Shown here piece after piece: positions 10,656 to 22,781 of a stretch of DNA of 64,000 bases. Numbering within the stretch: position 1 is the stretch's first letter; every line of letters starts with the position of its first letter. A model generated the notes under the pieces. That model was not told where the DNA came from. It worked only from the letters and a program-made list of their open reading frames with translations, and made no database searches. The DNA comes from Vandiemenella viatica (taxonomy: Eukaryota; Arthropoda; Insecta; Orthoptera; Morabidae): positions 254,415,199 to 254,479,198 of the forward strand of contig JARYHS010009186.1 in NCBI GenBank assembly GCA_031002005.1, read 5' to 3'. The position numbers and the translations under genes were made by a program.

Positions 10656-10862
10656 ATTTAATTTAATTGCAATGGAGCACAGGCTCCGGTGGCAAGTTTC
10701 CTACACCCCCATCTTCCCCCTATCCTGCACCCACATACATTTTCCCTCTACAAATTTTATCTTTAAATTCTTTCAACGTTTTCGGTAAATTATTCATAAT
10801 TTCTCTTGATAACTCATTCCAATCCCTGACACCCTTACCTAAAAAAGAGAATATACACTAAC
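10656..10862 (-). mobile_element. LINE family A, 3' end in inverse orientation
   Basis: The sequence is close to the reverse complement of 10015-10215. It contains the terminal ATTTAATTGCAATGGAGCAC, the complement of KTLKEFKDKI, and FLGKGV-like coding. With the + strand copy at 9842-10215 it forms an inverted pair about 450 bases apart. Confidence 0.85.
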
Positions 10863-12185
10863 CTGTGAGATAAGAAGTTTCACTATGCAGACATATTGCA
10901 ATTCATTTTGGTTGTTAAAATCATAATACATCAGTTTTGACATCACCCTTAACATTTAATCCTTGGCTATCAGATTTGTGTTGATAATGAATCTCAGATA
11001 GTATTTACACTGAACAGTTCAAGTATTTTTTGAATGTGTTATTCTGAAAAATCACTCCATAGTTACAGTGTTTAGTCGTCATTGTTAATCATATTAATAA
11101 GGAAGGATAGAGAAAGTAAACCTATCAATCAGAGTGGATGAAGGTAAGATGTTCCCAATAAATACATAAAAATGAGCACCCTTTACAATATTTCAATATA
11201 AAACTTAATCATGTATAAAGGTGAAACATACAGCAAGATACTTTGAGATATATTAAGTTACTGAATCATGAAGTATGTCTCAAAGTGTAGTTATGAAATG
11301 GAAGTATCATAATAGAAACAGAAATAGGAACAGATGTCAAAAGTAAATCTTAGCTGAAATGGAAAGAAAGTACAATTTTTAACAAGTATTATTTTCTGTT
11401 AATTTAATATTGAAAATTAAGTAGCTTTAAGTTTTATAAGAAGTAGTTTTACAACTTTTACACCCTGCAATCTGTTTCAGTGTTCTTTACATATTAGACC
11501 AGCTCTGCTTAACACATGGATCATGGCAGCTGATAAATATTGGCACACTATTGGCAAAAGATGATGGTGTATGTGTGCATTTGATTTCCTCCACATAGGT
11601 GGATTCTCATGTAGAGTTAATCACTCCCAAACTTGTGAGTGTAACTCCAAAAGTAGATTATCATTACCATAAGTTGCTGGTCTACATTCATATTTATATA
11701 TGGATTCCAGCATTTGTAATGACAATAGGTTGGATTTCATCCTCAATTTGAGTTTGGTATCTTTTGGGGGAAGGTATGGCATCATGATCTTAAGTAGAAT
11801 TTGTTGTATCTCTGGATTCTCTAATTCTGCTGCTCCATAGTCATGCTCGTGAAAAAAAGAGATTTATATTGTGAATCTAAGTACGTTGCAATTGTTTATT
11901 TTCTGTCTTTGGTCAGTTCTCCAAATCTTGCACTTGTGTTTAATTCATCATGTAACCTTCTTGTCAAATTTTAGACATGTTCCTAAGTACATTGCACCTG
12001 TACTGCCCTGTTGTAAACTTTTGATTAAATTTCTGTTATAAAAGTTATGGAAGCAGAAACAGATGTGAAAAAGCATGCAGAACTTTCACTGATGCAGAAG
12101 TGGAAGCAGAGGTCTGTTGCATCGCTATCTCATTATGTACTAATCCAATTCCCTTACTATATGTCTCAACTCTTTACATGATATA
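10863..12185. other. DNAI1 intron, no feature recognised
   Basis: AT-rich sequence without splice-bounded coding similarity, repeats or inverted ends that I could support. Confidence 0.45.
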
Positions 12186-12189
12186 ATCG

Positions 12190-12290
12190 TAGGTGTTTTT
12201 GCCCTGGAAGAAGACCCCAGATTGAGGGTTGAAACGTCGGTTTCAAGAAACATGACGCGGCACCACCCGGACAGCCAAGAATCATCTGTA
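12190..12290 (+). mobile_element. Penelope-like element terminal fragment
   Basis: The motif order CCTGGAAGAAGACC, GTTGAAACGTCGG, and CACCCGGACAGCCAAGA resembles the 3' terminal segments of Penelope-like elements. The last block parallels 30160-30180 and 36090-36105 in this window. Only the end is present. Confidence 0.5.
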
Positions 12291-12660
12291 CATGATTATT
12301 ACTTATTCTGAAGTGTCTTTCTGTTTATGTATTTATCACAGCTTTCATCTTTGGCGAGTGATGGGTTTAATTTCCCCCTCCTTCCTTACATTACATAACA
12401 ACATTTTCATAATTGTTGCCTACTGTTTATGTATTAAGTTGAGGGGAATGCTTATTTCAGGATTTATTTCTGGCATGACTCACACAGGTGCTGTAATGTG
12501 GCAATGCCTACAAATATGTTAAGCAAAATTATTTGAAAGCCTAGGATTAGGTTCAGAAAGGCACAGTCACAGTGCTCTGTGATTTTATTAGATATTATAC
12601 AATCGGTTGGTCATACTACATGTCATATTCAAGGAAATGTTTCACTTCTTTTCTTTTCAG

Positions 12661-12908
12661 TTGATCATAATAAACCTCAACCAGAAGGGGCTTTATGTCT
12701 TTTTACACTGAAGAATCCTTCATATCCAGAGTACATTTGTGCCACACCTACTGGAGTGGTGTGTGTTGACATACATCCTAGCTACCCAAGTCTAATTGCG
12801 ATTGGAATGCATGATGGACATGTGGCAATCTACAATGCAAAAGAGTCTACTACAGAACCATTAAGCAGGAGTAATTCACATACCAAGCATGCAGGAACTG
12901 TTTGGCAG
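12661..12908 (+). CDS. DNAI1: Axonemal dynein intermediate chain 1, internal exon
   Basis: The acceptor is a long pyrimidine tract with TTTTCAG ending at 12660, and the donor GTACGT begins at 12909. One base carried from the previous exon completes the first codon, and the exon ends in phase 0 with VWQ. The translation includes LCLFTLKNPSYPEY, GVVCVDIHPSYPSLIAIG, HDGHVAIYN and KHAGTVWQ. It aligns without gap to the DNAI1 WD40 region, and HDGHVAIYN is the strand-c end of a WD repeat. Intron lengths are 6.4 kb before and 9.9 kb after. Confidence 0.95.
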
Positions 12909-13229
12909 GTACGTGAGATAAGCAGTGAGTTATGAAATACTACCAATGGACACAATTTAGAAACACTAAATAATATTTTCCAGGTTGAGTAACTCACCTC
13001 CTAGTTAATAATAAACATTTATAAGGCAAATCTCATTATTATTTGAAGATAAAATATTAATCAGCAAGAAAAATTTGTGTAATTTACAATTAAGTAATTT
13101 TTATTGTGATGAAGCACATGCCCAAGTGGTAATAGCCCCGGATTCTTAGGTTCGAACCTATTTTGTTCCCAACCTAATATTCTTGAAATTTAAATTTTCT
13201 TTTTCGTCTTTTGTATAAACTAATAATAT

Positions 13230-14300
13230 TCGTAAATTTAATAGGGCCTAAAATGACCTGATTTCTATGTTATGACCTAAAATGACCTAATTCGGTTTTT
13301 AGAATCTAAAAGGACCTAATTTGATGTACTGATCCAGTCCAAATGTAATTCTGTTACTTAAATAAAACAAATGACCGGCCGGATTAGTTCAGTGGTACGG
13401 GCCGTGGGCTAGTAATTTGGACTCGGGAAATGCCTTGGATTCAAACCCCACCATCGGCTGTTCTGAAATGGTATTGCCTGGTTTTCCTTTTCACCTGCAG
13501 GCAAATGTCTGAACAGTGCCTTATTGATAGGCTACGGTTGCTTCCTTTCCCCTTTCCTTTTCGAAAATTTGGTTTCCTCCTTCTACATCGATCCAAGTTA
13601 ATGTCACCTGGGCATTCCGGCCAGTCAACCTAGAAATTTCAATCAAGAAGTTGGAAGGAGGTACTCTACCATTAACGGAAACAATTCAAATCATCCAAGA
13701 AGTGAGGACCAAAGTGGCTCCTGCACCAGTTTGGGTGTCTGTAGCTAAGAAGCTCGAGGCAGTTTTACCCCCAGTCAGGATTTCAAGAGGATGGAACAAA
13801 TAGGCCGTGTTCTCTCTGAACTAAAGGAACAAGAAGTACTGCCTTGAAATCCTAAGGAAGTCGCTGATATGAAGCTCACACTTCTTACCTCATGTGATGT
13901 GGAGCGTAGTTTTTCTGAATTCAAGAGAATTTAACGGAAGGAAGGAGAGGGTTTATTCCAGAAAATCTGTCTACATATTTCATTGTTCAGTGTCATAGAA
14001 GTTTTAAATGAGTGGTTTACAATCCATAACAAAGACAAAATGATTTGAACATAATAGTGGTTTATGTCGCATGTTTTAATGTGAACAAGCAATGTCATGA
14101 TAGAAGTTTTTAAGGAGTACCTGACAATAAAGTCACAATATTTTTAACACTATGGCAGTACATATTGCGTTTTTTAAATTTTGTTCCTCTTAAAAATGTG
14201 TAAATTCCTAAATCAGAATTTTAAAAAATCTATAAAAGCCTAAAACGTGAATTGAATAAACCTAAATCTGATTTTTTAGATCCTAATAATCTGGGGCTTA
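13230..14300 (+). mobile_element. hAT transposon remnant, dimerisation-domain part
   Basis: A broken reading frame near 13870-14045 gives TSCDVERSFSEFKRI and then LFSVIEVLNEW. This matches the C-terminal hAT dimerisation segment, in which the CDVERSFS motif is conserved. Flanking sequence repeats the phrase CCTAAAATGACCTAATT and variants near 13247-13320 and 14240-14290. There are several in-frame stops and no intact ends. A SINE interrupts it at 13371-13630. Confidence 0.65.
13371..13630 (+). mobile_element. tRNA-derived SINE nested in hAT remnant
   Basis: The head is tRNA-like: an A box TTAGTTCAGTGGTACGG at about 13384-13400 and a B box GGATTCAAACCCC at about 13437-13449, correctly spaced for an RNA polymerase III internal promoter. 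The tRNA-unrelated body (TGGTTTTCCTTTTCACCTGC) belongs to a style common in insect SINEs. Sequence on both sides belongs to the hAT remnant, so the SINE came later. Confidence 0.75.
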
Positions 14301-14332
14301 GTAATTACCATACTCACCTGCCTTTGCATTTA

Positions 14333-14600
14333 ATGAATTTTTGTCTGAAATTCTTTCACAGTTTCAGGTAAATTGTTCAGCATTTCTCTCACTAATTAAT
14401 TCCAGTTTATAACTCATCACTCTCTAGGAAAGAAAATTTTCCCATTTCCTTATTCTTGAAACCAAGTCTTAGTTTATGGTTATGATCGTTTCTACCCTTC
14501 CATGTGCCACTCCTAATTCCTTGGCCAGCATCCACCCAGGCCTTATTGTCAATCTATGTAATACTTTTAATGATGTTACCTGCCATTTGTGATTCATGCT
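14333..14600 (-). mobile_element. LINE family A, 3' end in inverse orientation
   Basis: The reverse complement encodes the same tail as 9852-10136, with HDRNDHNHKLRLGFKNKEMG-like and INSE-like blocks. It is more diverged, and the terminal CAATTAAATTA block is eroded. Confidence 0.7.
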
Positions 14601-14604
14601 AGTT

Positions 14605-14800
14605 TCATATTTAACATTGTGCGAACGAAGGCCTATAAAAAAAAGGGCGTGCCGGTGCCAGAGACGTCACTGCAGCTCTGGTCGTCACAGTGTCAACACC
14701 AGGCCTGAGGATGGCGACAGAGATTGTCGCCAAAAGCTTGTCATCCTTTATCTACACAATCCGGCAGCGAACCTGCGAAGAATACATTGCATATTTAACA
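14605..14800 (+). mobile_element. Penelope-like element terminal fragment
   Basis: It contains CCTGAGGATGGCGACAGAGA and GTCGCCAAAAGCTTGTC, followed by GGCAGCGAACCTGCGAAGAA. This is the style of Penelope-like element 3' termini. A palindromic GGCGACA...TGTCGCC pair is embedded. No reverse transcriptase is attached. Confidence 0.5.
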
Positions 14801-15900
14801 TTATTTACACGTCACAGATTTACTGCTGTCAAGCTTCATTTACTTTTTGTCATACTCTGAATGGAACAGGGGAAAAAAATCCCTCAACGCAATATTAGTA
14901 AAATGGACAAAGTGAACCCATCTCCTCATAATGCTGAAGATAGGAGAGCTGAAAAAAATCAAGTATTAAAAATAAATTTTCCCCAACCACTGAATCATGT
15001 GAAAGAAAAACGAACACATGCCCTCACAATTAAATCTTCCACCTTTAAGAAAAGAATCTACTCCTAACTACTGCATTCGAAGAGGGAGCCACAAGGGCAA
15101 TCAGCAAAATGATAAAAGTACCGTAATATTAATACCTGTGGGATCGAAAGATGAATTTCAATCAAAAAGAAATGAATCATGTTTGCTGTTAAAAAATTCA
15201 ACTCTAAATTGTCAGTAGAATTTTCAGGCTTTCTGCATTATATCAGGTTTTAAAGGTGTAACATTGATTTTTGTGGACGTCCTTTTGAGATATTCGCATG
15301 TGGTTTGTTTATGTTAACCTTTGTTTGTCACTTAAGCTCACATCTCTGCTACTATCTTCAATAACCTTTACATTTTGAAAAATAAAAGCATAGATAATGA
15401 CTGTAAATATAATTTCCTGATGATGAAACCATCACAGATCAATTCCTAACTATCTCCTCCTTTTCCCTCAGAAAAAATTCTAATCATTAGAACAGGTTTA
15501 ATGATATTGGATATAAGAAATGCTCAACCCACCATTTGTTGCCTATTAGTTGAGCTGCTTTAAGCTCCTATAAATGTCACATCTTCATTTTGAGAAATAA
15601 CATCATAGTATAGTTCTGAATACACGTTTTTTGTAGAAGGGATCCTGACACATCGATTTCTAGACACACAAAAAAATTATGTGATTCTCATCAAAATCAA
15701 ACAAGCTATTTCTAAGAAAGACAAAATATATATATATATGGTTTGGAGGGAAAATAAAGGGATTGTAAGACTATTGTTTGGTTAATGGTGATAATATATG
15801 ATGTGAGACATAGTTCTTGATTACTGCAAGACCAAACTTCGTGCTTACTAAAGTTCTCAAATTATTAACACACAGCTCTAGAAGATGGTTAATTGAATTT
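14801..15900. other. DNAI1 intron, no gene recognised
   Basis: A few overlapping open frames at 14861-15218 lack recognisable similarity and splice context. A short (TA)n tract is near 15727. Confidence 0.45.
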
Positions 15901-15904
15901 TAAT

Positions 15905-16480
15905 TCGTTCGTGGTCACCATAGGTCACCAGGTAGGGTCCTCAACCAGTCCGACACAAGAGGTGGATGAATAACAAAGAAAAGTCTTCAAGTATAAGATA
16001 ATTAAATTAAGTTCTCCACACATTTATTGAAATAACGTACAACATCGAACCGGTTGGCCACTACCAAAATTTAGATGTTAAAGCTATCGAGACTTCGTAT
16101 ACCGTAGATTGCTAGATTCTTTGATAAAAGGAAATTGATAATCAAAATCTGTTTTACACCAAACTACTTCCAACGTCACATTTCACTGTTCTGCTATATT
16201 CTTGCACTGTTCAACTTTCTGTAAAACACACATTGTTCTGGCTAAATAAATTCAGTCTCCTTCACGATGCTTACTATGCTGCACTGTTCAAATAGCGTCT
16301 AGCACAATACACGACGCGAGCCTTCCGCTGCCATAGTTCGACTACGACTGACTTGAAACAATGTACTCATGCGCTCATCTCGGCACTACTTGCAACAGAA
16401 TGCTACTGTTATGTTACAAGCTGATACGTAAGTATTGAAATAAATATGGTCAGAGATAAGAACTGCGACTAACCAAGTGT
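15905..16480 (-). mobile_element. Candidate solo or truncated LTR
   Basis: Read on the - strand, the stretch contains AATAAA at 16023-16028 and ends near 15921. Next to this end is TGGTGACC followed by ACGAAC (15907-15920), which has the look of a retroviral-type primer binding site. A second TGGTGACC lies ten bases away. It parallels 29315-29830. I did not find gag or pol next to it, nor duplicated LTR ends. Confidence 0.35.
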
Positions 16481-16769
16481 GATGAGAAGAAACAGGAAAA
16501 ACACACATAAATTAATATAATTTGTGGGTATACTCTCTTCTTCAGCAGAGAACATGGAACTCAAATGATGGTAATGAAAGAGCAACTAAAGCACCTTTTG
16601 GATGGTCTCTGAATTCCACCCTTTTGATTCCGTGATTATAAGTTTATACCCAAAAATTACATTATTGTTCTGACGTCATCTGTAAACATGTATGTCACTG
16701 TTGGCGGGGAGATCCCAAAGGACTGTTTGGCTGCCTGCATGACAGAATTTCGACTTTCCATGCATTCTG

Positions 16770-16930
16770 CCCCTGTTGGCTTGGTGGATAAGGCACTTGC
16801 TTTCAAACATTGGGTATACATTCCCAGATTAAAATCCTGTAGGAACCAGGAATTTTTAAAAAGGTGTGTTTGATCATATGAGAAATGCCGGGAGATTCCG
16901 GGGTTCAGATTCCACATTAAAATGTAGGTC
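16770..16930 (+). mobile_element. Possible tRNA-derived SINE
   Basis: TTGGCTTGGTGGATAAGGCA (about 16777) resembles a tRNA A box, and AGATTAAAATCC about 50 bases later a decayed B box. A second B-box-like GGTTCAGATTCC lies near 16901. No tail or target duplication was seen. Confidence 0.35.
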
Positions 16931-18225
16931 CAGCCACAACAGAGGCGGAATGTACGGCAAAATGAAACTCTATCTCACAAGTCGCTGAAAAATCCATTGG
17001 GATCTCCTGGTAAACAACTTTTTTACATCATCTATGTTAAAAATGGTTTCTCTTACTTATTCTACTGTGGACCCTATTTGTAAAATTAAAAGAAGAAGTG
17101 ATAGGGAATGTGGTCCCATCACTTAATACAGTGCAAGACAAGGGAAGGTATCAAAAATAATAAGATTTATACATTTTACAGTATTTCTCCAACAAATCTA
17201 GTTAATGCATGAAGCAGACACATTACGAGGGGATCCAATGATCACACACAGAGTCTCATCACATGACTAAGGGCAGAGTTGGACACTGTTGATAGGGCAT
17301 GGGTGGTGTTGGTGGGATGGGATGGAGGAAAGGGGTGGATTATGAAGTAAAAAGTCCATAAATATGGGGAAAATATTATCACTGGAAAATGGGAAACATA
17401 ACAAACAACAAAAAAAAGTGTATAGAAGTGCATGTCAGGTACACGTACTGAAAGTTTCTGCTGCTAATGTCAGTTTGGTTCTCTCTAGTTATAAAATTTA
17501 ATAACTACTATTATATATTCTCTTGGTGTGCTTTATTTAAATAAATAAAAGGAAATTCATGTGTCCTTACAACCTGTTGTCACAGTTTCAACTTGCCGCA
17601 CAATCCGCTTCTGTCGTGGCTGCGCCTACTGATTAACAAGGAATCTGAACCATGGGGCCTCCTAGTGTGCTTCACCTGAACAAATCAAAGCTTTGCCAGA
17701 GGCGAATTTCAGGGTTAGTTCCTGTAAAAAGAGATCTGGATGGACGGGAATTCGAAGTGACTGCGTTGAATTACTGAGGTGGGCACATTAATCTTTAAGC
17801 TACCTGACCACTGATTTTACTAAGTAAACCTTATTTCTTAAACACAAGTCTTATTTTATGGCTCACAGAATTAAGTTTAATTGATAATAAAAAATGTGAA
17901 ATTTATAAAAGCTAATCAATGGATCTTACCCAAAATAATTTTTGTCGTACGGCCTTGTTAAAGTGTCATCATCATTAATTTTTTTATTTTTAGTCTTATG
18001 ATCAGAAAATTACATCAGGAAGGTCAGTGACCTTTGATGCTAATATCCTATGAAACATGCAACTAAATAAAAATGTTCCAAAACAAGTTTTGAAAAGCTG
18101 TTCTACAATGCCATAACAAATAGGGTACAAAAAAATCATCTCTATATTTTTTGAAGTGGAAAGTTTTCTTTTTTAATTACTTATTTATGGATCTGTTTTA
18201 TGATCAGTAGAATACACCTTTCTTT
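16931..18225. other. DNAI1 intron, no feature recognised
   Basis: AT-rich sequence. Around 17580-17810 a more GC-rich block may be a further short interspersed repeat, but neither promoter boxes nor ends are clear. Confidence 0.4.
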
Positions 18226-18589
18226 AAAATTTTGCCATATAAATGCAAAGGTGATGTGAAAATTTTAAAAAAACTTATTGACATATCATATCCATTGCAA
18301 CTGATTAATGTTTTCTGTTTGTTCTAAGTTAATATGATATATTGAGGAAAACTGAAGGAATAAATAACCGAAGTCACATAGTCAAAAACAATATTAAGAG
18401 AATTCAAAGTGTGGTATTTTTATCTGTGTTAAAGTGTGATCTTTGGTGGGTATCTTGTAAAGGGGTAGTCATCTGAAATGCAATATGATCCATGGAGCCT
18501 ATCTGAAATGTAGTGTATTTGTGTTTGTCTTGTGTTTTGTTCCAGTTCCCTAAAAAATATAAGTTGTTCTATCCTTGCTCTTTGCTGGT

Positions 18590-19300
18590 GGAAAGTGTCA
18601 AGATACTCAGAAGACTGTTAGAGGCTTTAGACAAAGGGTGTAAGGAATTTGTAATGAGAATCAATAGGACTAAAACTAAATGTAAGATGGTGGGACAGAG
18701 TAAGAAAGAAATGATGATAACACTACAAGGAGAAATAATTGAACAAGTGGAGTCCTTCAGATATCTCGGGACTACTGTGAATGGTGATCTGAGTTGCAAG
18801 AAGGAGGTGAAAACTAGAATAGCAATGGCAAAGGAAGCTTTCAATAGAAAGAAAAATTACTATGTGAAAGGCTGTAAAAAACTGAGGAAAAACTAGCTAA
18901 ATGCTTTGTATGGGACAGAAACATGGACACTGCGCAAAGAAGAATTAAAGAGGTTGGAAGCTTTCGAAATGTGGATATGGAGGAGGATGGAGAAAATAAG
19001 TTGGAAAGACAAAGTAAGGAATAATGAAGTGCTGGAACGAGTAGGAGAGGAAAGGTGACTCATAAAAACAATAAGGAACAGAGAAAGGAACAGATTGGTC
19101 ATGTGCTGAGAAATGAACGCCTGCTTAAAAATGCTCTGGAGGGGATTGTAAACGGAGGAAAAAGAAGAGGTCGGTGAAGGAAGACAATGATTGATGATAT
19201 AATGATAAATGGGAAATATATAGAGACTAATATAATGGCAGAACAGAGGGAGGTTTGGAAGGCTGTCACTGTGCACGGACCTGCTGAATAGCAGAGAACC
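18590..19300 (+). mobile_element. LINE reverse-transcriptase C-terminal fragment (RTE-like)
   Basis: The frame at 18513-18896 gives NRTKTKCKM, VESFRYLGTTVNGDLSCKKE and RIAMAKEAFNRKKN. Frameshifted continuation gives YGTETWTLRKE-, ERNRLVMC- and IVNGGKRRGR-like blocks and DIMINGKYIE. This is the post-palm segment of endonuclease-reverse transcriptases of the RTE-like group. It is abutted at about 19310 by the 3' end of a different LINE (family A). Confidence 0.8.
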
Positions 19301-19309
19301 CTTGATGAT

Positions 19310-19675
19310 GACGGTAGACAGGAGGAGAGTGAAGAGACTGCTGGGAATGTACAAAGTGTATGTTGGGGATGGGGCTTGGAAAATTATTGGAAGGGAAAAG
19401 ATGACCATGACAACAAGCTGAAACTCAATTTTATGCATAAGGGAGTGGGAAAAATTTCTTTTGAGAGCAAGGATGTCAAGCATCGAAATAAGTTACCTAG
19501 GAAAGTGGTAAAAACGCTAAAGGAATTTAAAATTAAAATTTGTAAATCCAAAAATTAGAAGTAGGGAGGAATTTAACACTAAAGATAGTAATAATAATAA
19601 ATACTAAGAAAACTAATCACATGACTAGGGAAATTACTAACGGAGCATCCACTCCATTGAAATTCAATTCAATCA
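19310..19675 (+). mobile_element. LINE family A, 3' end
   Basis: It encodes RVKRLLGMYKVYVGDGAW-like sequence (frameshifted once) followed by GKDDHDNKLKLNFMHKGVGK and TLKEFKIKICKSKN. It ends with GGAGCATCCACTCCATTGAA and an AATTC-rich tail. It corresponds to the tail seen at 9852-10136. Confidence 0.8.
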
Positions 19676-19969
19676 AACTAGTAACAGTAATTGGAAACTT
19701 GTGACTTTGAAGAGAGGAAGAGCAGACAGTTGGAGACTACTTTACAAAATGTAAAGGTTGAAATAATCACAATGTAAAACATAATAACAGATCTATACTA
19801 AAACAAATAGTTTTTTTTTTAAAAAAATTAAGATAATTATTGGAGGAAAGGGATTGCAATTGAGGTAAGTGCAATTTCTGACATCAAAAATATGTTAGTG
19901 TACTGGTTTACATCTATGTAGCTTAAGAAAGATTTAGTTCCTGGAAAGAATATGATTCAAATCTTGAAG

Positions 19970-21091
19970 TACGAGGGAGTACCCAAAAGTAACGGGAATT
20001 GGGCTGCGGCGGGGATGGAGAGTGGGGGAACCCATTGTTCGACCTGGTGTCCATTATGGTCATGCCACCTGAGTCAGTGTGCGAAATTATGTCGCTGTGA
20101 GTGCATCGGTTCCCCCCTGATAGTTTTTTTAGTAAAACAACTTTTTCCATTTTGGCGAAAACGTGATGGCAGATTGTCGAGAGCAACGCGTGGCTGTGAA
20201 ATTTTGTTTCCTGTTGGGGAAATCGGCTGCAGAAACTATTGAAATGCTGAACACTGCCTGGAATATCTTCAATTCGGAGGATTTTATCCGAAGATTTGCA
20301 CATGAGAAAAGTTGCAGCCAAGTTTGTCCCTCGCCTTCTCACAGACGGGCAAAGGGATCGTCAACTTCAGGCATGTTTTGAGCTTCAAAATCAGCTCAAA
20401 GAGGACCCTGAATTTTTTCCAAAAGTAATTATTGATGATGAATCGTGGTGCTATGGATACGACCCGAAAACAAAGCAGCAATCAAATCAGTGGAAGACGT
20501 GTGCTCTGCTCGTCCCAAAAAAGCTCGCCAAGTGAAGTCAAACATCAAGACAATGACCATTTGTTTCTTCGATTTCAGAGGTGTTGTGCACTTGGAGTTC
20601 ATTCCCCCAGGTCAAATGTCAACCAGGAGTTCTACTTGGAGGTTTTTAAAAGATTGAGGGAGAGGATCTAGAAGAAAAGGGCAGATCTTTGGCGCACAGG
20701 TGACTGATTCTTCCATCATGACAATGCGCCGGCCCACACCGCCCTCTCCGGAAAGCGGTTTTTGACCAAAAACAGCATGACACTGATTGACCACCCCGCC
20801 TACTCACTGAATCTAGTCCCCTAGATTTCTTTTTGTTCCTCAGATTCAAAAGGGACATGAAAGGAAAGCGTTTAGCCACTGTGGAGGAGGTAAAACAAAA
20901 ATCGCTGGAAGGCATAAAGAAAATCCTGATAAGTGAATTTAAAAACTGTTTTGCACAATGGAAGAATAATTTGAAGAAGTGTGTTGTGGTCAATGGAGAA
21001 TACTTTGAAGATGATCAAAATTTGGTGTAAAATTATTAAGAAATAAAGACGTTATGGTGAATTTCCTGGGTTTTTTTGGTCCCCCCTCTTA
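19970..21091 (+). mobile_element. Mariner transposon with disrupted transposase
   Basis: TA duplications at 19970-19971 and 21090-21091 bound an element of 1118 bp. Its left end CGAGGGAGTACCCAAAAGTA and right end are imperfect inverted repeats. The transposase begins MADCREQRVAVKFCFLLGKS near 20165. IDDESW (first catalytic Asp) lies near 20430, HDNAPAH (second) near 20718, and the third region reads HPAYSLNLVP followed by a stop where the family has a Pro-Asp-Leu motif (YSPDLAP). C-terminal RDMKGKRLATVEEVKQKSLE and NGEYFEDD follow. It has an internal deletion after about residue 45, frameshifts and a stop, so it is inactive. The duplicate copy is at 58564-59686. Confidence 0.92.
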
Positions 21092-22781
21092 GTTATTCAC
21101 TTATTGGAATCAGCATGGGTAGCCACTGGATGGTCTATGTCTTTGGTGTAAACTGTTGGCCTGTGACTATTCATCCTGACAGTTTAGCTGGTGGTGAGGT
21201 CGATAATTAAACTAGTACAGTCGAAATAGGTGCTCTGATCTTTGAGTTGTTTTCTATGCCCATGCTGAATAATGCCTTTCCAATGATGGAATTAGAGAAG
21301 ATGATTGAAGCTGCATGTTTGCTGCAAGATTTACAGTGAAATGTATTGGAGGGGAAGAATCCATGTGTTGGTTTAGAAAAGTCAGCAGGTAATTATTTAT
21401 GTACCAAGATGTTCTTGATATTGAGTAAACATTGGGAAGGATTTTTGAGAGTAGGATACTCATTTCAGGGATGCCAGATCAAAGATTAAGAAGAACATTT
21501 TATATATATAATGAATAAGCTGCTTTGGTTGTTTTACGGTGGTGCAGGTTAGATGTGATTTGGGAATGCAATCATAGTCTGGGAGGTTAATTTCTTATAA
21601 ATCATTGAAATAATAGTGATAGGATATGAGGACTTGTGCCAGACCATGGTAGTGATGAAGAATTCTTCATAAGAATGGATGTGTCTGCCAGAATGGTCGG
21701 TCTACATGGAATAGAATGTTTGGTATGGATGGCAGCTACTGAGGAGGAGGTGGTGTTGAGGATTGGTTTCTTCAACCCTTCTTGTTGGCAACATGGGTGT
21801 GATGTGTGAGTGGGCATCACAGTAATTTTGAGGGATTGGTTACTTTTTAGGAAGCTGACTAAGTCAAGGAGCTGAGGTCTGCTTTTAATACTGATTATAA
21901 ACATGTAGTGCTGGTCTGAACCACATAAGTCATTTAAGAATTTTTTTATGGGTTTTGTTACAGATGACTTAAATTAGGAATGGACCATGCAGATATCCAT
22001 GGTAATGTTACATATTTGGTGGTACAGTTGGAAATAAAAATATTTAAATTAAAAAAAAAAAGAATGAAGTGGACTAGGGAGATAAGAAAGGATGTGCAAG
22101 GGATGCTGTTTGGGGGAAGCAACTTGAAGAAATGTGAAGGAGCTCTAATGTATGATGGAAATGCTGTTTACAAGTTACTGGATATGTTTTTCACAAAAGC
22201 CTTTTATGCAGTTGTTGTATGTCACTTCACACTTCTGGAATTTTGTTATTCTCTCACATGATTAAGAGACCAATAGAAATACTTTTAATTTTGGATTCTG
22301 TTATGAAACTAACTTCCCTATTCGTATTTACTGAAGTATTTTTCTTTTCTTTTAGTTGTCATAAGTGACTTATTTATAAATTTATGTTGTATGTGTCTTC
22401 ATAATATATATTTTTCAGAAACAGGTGATCATAAAAAGAGAAGTGGTAGTAGTGTAGGGAAATTGGAACTTGGGAATATGCTCGATCATAGTTAAAATAA
22501 ATTAGGTAATTGTGTTATATGAATGTAAATCATTATCAGATAACAGTAGGCAAAAAGGGTAAGTGTATCCAAGTATGAATACTAAATTATACGAAGAGAC
22601 TGCACTTTTGGTTTTTAACCTTAGAAACTTCTTTGTTAATTCAGAAATCTATAGAAACTTAAACAAAAAATTTGTTTGGATTGGACAAAAAATATCCTGA
22701 CAGTTCCATGATGTGGAAAAAGTTATTTGATTAAAATTTAATTTCAATTATGAAAATAACAATAAATAAATAAACTTTTAG
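21092..22781. other. DNAI1 intron, unassigned repeats
   Basis: A short TATATATA tract near 21501 is much longer in the other copy (60097-60122). On the - strand 21904-21602 is open, with a Ser/Thr/His-rich translation that I cannot assign. No splice-bounded coding was seen before the acceptor at 22781. Confidence 0.45.

Noticed and set aside
14861..15218. Possible extra DNAI1 exon
   Set aside because: The exons ending at 12908 and starting at 22782 join seamlessly in phase and alignment, leaving no missing residues.
18569..19483. Long - strand frame opposite the LINE tail (18893-19483)
   Set aside because: Hydrophobic-looking translation is the complement of A-rich LINE coding, and the + strand frame has clear RT-tail motifs.
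20612..20993. - strand frames within the mariner element
   Set aside because: Antisense shadows of the transposase; their exact repetition at 59206-59587 only reflects the duplication.
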